From Actinopolyspora lacussalsi subsp. righensis (GTDB lineage: Bacteria; Actinomycetota; Actinomycetes; Mycobacteriales; Pseudonocardiaceae), in assembly GCF_900116555.1 (NCBI RefSeq), contig NZ_FPAT01000003.1:248001-312000 (forward strand): 64,000 nucleotides of DNA, in the 5' to 3' direction. The translations under genes were made by a program, and so were the position numbers. Positions 63,479 through 64,000 of this stretch are shown in pieces. The notes beneath the pieces were generated by a model that saw only the letters and a program-made list of their open reading frames with translations, did no database searches and was not told the DNA's origin. How positions within the stretch are numbered: the stretch's first letter is position 1; the number at the start of each line of letters is the position of its first letter.

Positions 63479-63916
63479 ATGCGGGAGGAACTCGGTGAGC
63501 TGGTGACCGCGGTCGATCACGTGGGGGTCGCTGTGGGCGACCTCGACAGGGCGATCGACTTCTACCGGAACACCTTCGGCCTGGTGGCCACTCATCGCGA
63601 GACCAACCAGGAGCAGGGGGTGCACGAGGCGATGCTGGCCGCCCCCGACTCCGCCGAATCGGACACGAGGGTGCAGCTGCTGGCCCCGGCCGACGAGAGT
63701 TCCACGATCGCGAAGTTCCTCGACAAGAACGGTCCGGGGCTACAGCAGCTCGCCTTCCGCGTAACCGACGTCGAGGCCGCGTGCGCGACGTTGCGGAACA
63801 GGGACGTACGGCTGCTGTTCGAGACACCACGGCGGGGCACCGCGAACAGTCTGGTGAACTTCGTCCACCCCAAGGACGCGGGTGGTGTGCTGGTGGAGCT
63901 GGTCGAACCGGCTTGA
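63479..63916 (+). CDS. mce: Methylmalonyl-CoA epimerase
   Basis: 145 residues from ATG 63479. Vicinal-oxygen-chelate fold: TAVDHVGVAVGDLDRAIDFYR with metal His (~residue 13), then RVQLLAP (~65), LQQLAFRVTDVEAACATL (~88), and final VELVEPA with the metal Glu. It interconverts (R)- and (S)-methylmalonyl-CoA in propionate/odd-chain oxidation, using B12-dependent mutase downstream. Its presence agrees with a B12-using organism, as the cobalamin riboswitch suggests. Confidence 0.92.
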   Translation: MREELGELVTAVDHVGVAVGDLDRAIDFYRNTFGLVATHRETNQEQGVHEAMLAAPDSAESDTRVQLLAPADESSTIAKFLDKNGPGLQQLAFRVTDVEAACATLRNRDVRLLFETPRRGTANSLVNFVHPKDAGGVLVELVEPA

Positions 63917-64000
63917 CGGTCCCAGCGGTTCCGACGCGCCGGTGCGCGCGGTCGGGCACGAAGACCGCGCGGACACCGGTGAGCGGTCGTTCAGTGCTGT
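63917..64000. other. Short 3' stretch of the window
   Basis: 84 bases after the epimerase stop; nothing supported is seen. Confidence 0.3.

Noticed and set aside
1-64000. CRISPR array
   Set aside because: No regularly spaced direct repeats with unique spacers and no cas gene; the repeats found are dispersed (R1, R2) or short tandem.
1-64000. Insertion sequence or prophage
   Set aside because: No transposase, integrase or phage structural gene recognised; the accessory island at 43.7-47.9 kb shows no att-like direct repeats at the tRNA-His or at its edges.

Overview
The window is chromosomal DNA of a high-GC actinomycete. Evidence includes pervasive GC3-biased coding, GTG/TTG starts, an XRE/DUF397 pair, a DUF574-type SAM methyltransferase, mycobacterial-type GlgP, a chaplin-like secreted peptide and paired EtfB/EtfA. 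A member of the Pseudonocardiales (for example an Actinopolyspora/Saccharopolyspora relative) is my best guess, but this is inference. No rRNA, phage, IS element or CRISPR array was seen. There is one tRNA (His).

Layout. 0-2.2 kb: end of a tripartite tricarboxylate transporter operon (tctC end, tctB, tctA). 2.2-8.4 kb: an epimerase, a secreted HNH nuclease, and a class I ribonucleotide reductase (nrdA then nrdB, minus strand) behind a cobalamin riboswitch. The small subunit carries Phe at the radical-tyrosine position and the full ligand set of the Mn/Fe class Ic enzyme. 8.7-10.5 kb: an orphan hexulose-phosphate-synthase-like gene, a triosephosphate isomerase remnant and an IclR regulator. 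10.7-14.2 kb: a frameshifted SAM methyltransferase, an Acg-like nitroreductase, heme O synthase (ctaB) and a DUF3817 protein. 14.2-19.98 kb: a luciferase-like monooxygenase remnant, then two duplicated pairs (DivIVA-like coiled coil plus single-TM protein) and a pyruvyltransferase-like gene. 20.2-22.2 kb: thiD and tenA behind a TPP riboswitch.

22.2-43.4 kb is mostly core metabolism: acyl-CoA synthetase, oligoribonuclease, tRNA-His, a MetE-like protein, a MFS/cysteine desulfurase/MnmA chain, an OlsB/OlsA-like acyltransferase pair (probable ornithine lipid synthesis), etfB/etfA, DegV, HrpA helicase, a THUMP-like methyltransferase and an enoyl-CoA hydratase. 43.7-47.9 kb is an accessory island: XRE regulator/DUF397, three overlapping tiny genes, a broken gene, and a three-gene cassette of small helical protein, DddA-type (SCP1.201-like) deaminase toxin and Imm1 immunity protein. 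47.9-64 kb returns to core and envelope genes: an ABC ATPase, a TPR membrane protein, GlgP, two tandem zinc-metallopeptidase lipoproteins, a thioredoxin-TPR co-chaperone, a chaplin-like peptide, a MarR regulator, DinB, a thiolase and methylmalonyl-CoA epimerase.

Two points tie the window together. Fatty acid/propionate catabolism is scattered through it (acyl-CoA synthetase, ETF, enoyl-CoA hydratase, thiolase, methylmalonyl-CoA epimerase). An oriented ~110-base nested inverted repeat also recurs three times, each time just after a gene's stop codon and in that gene's orientation.
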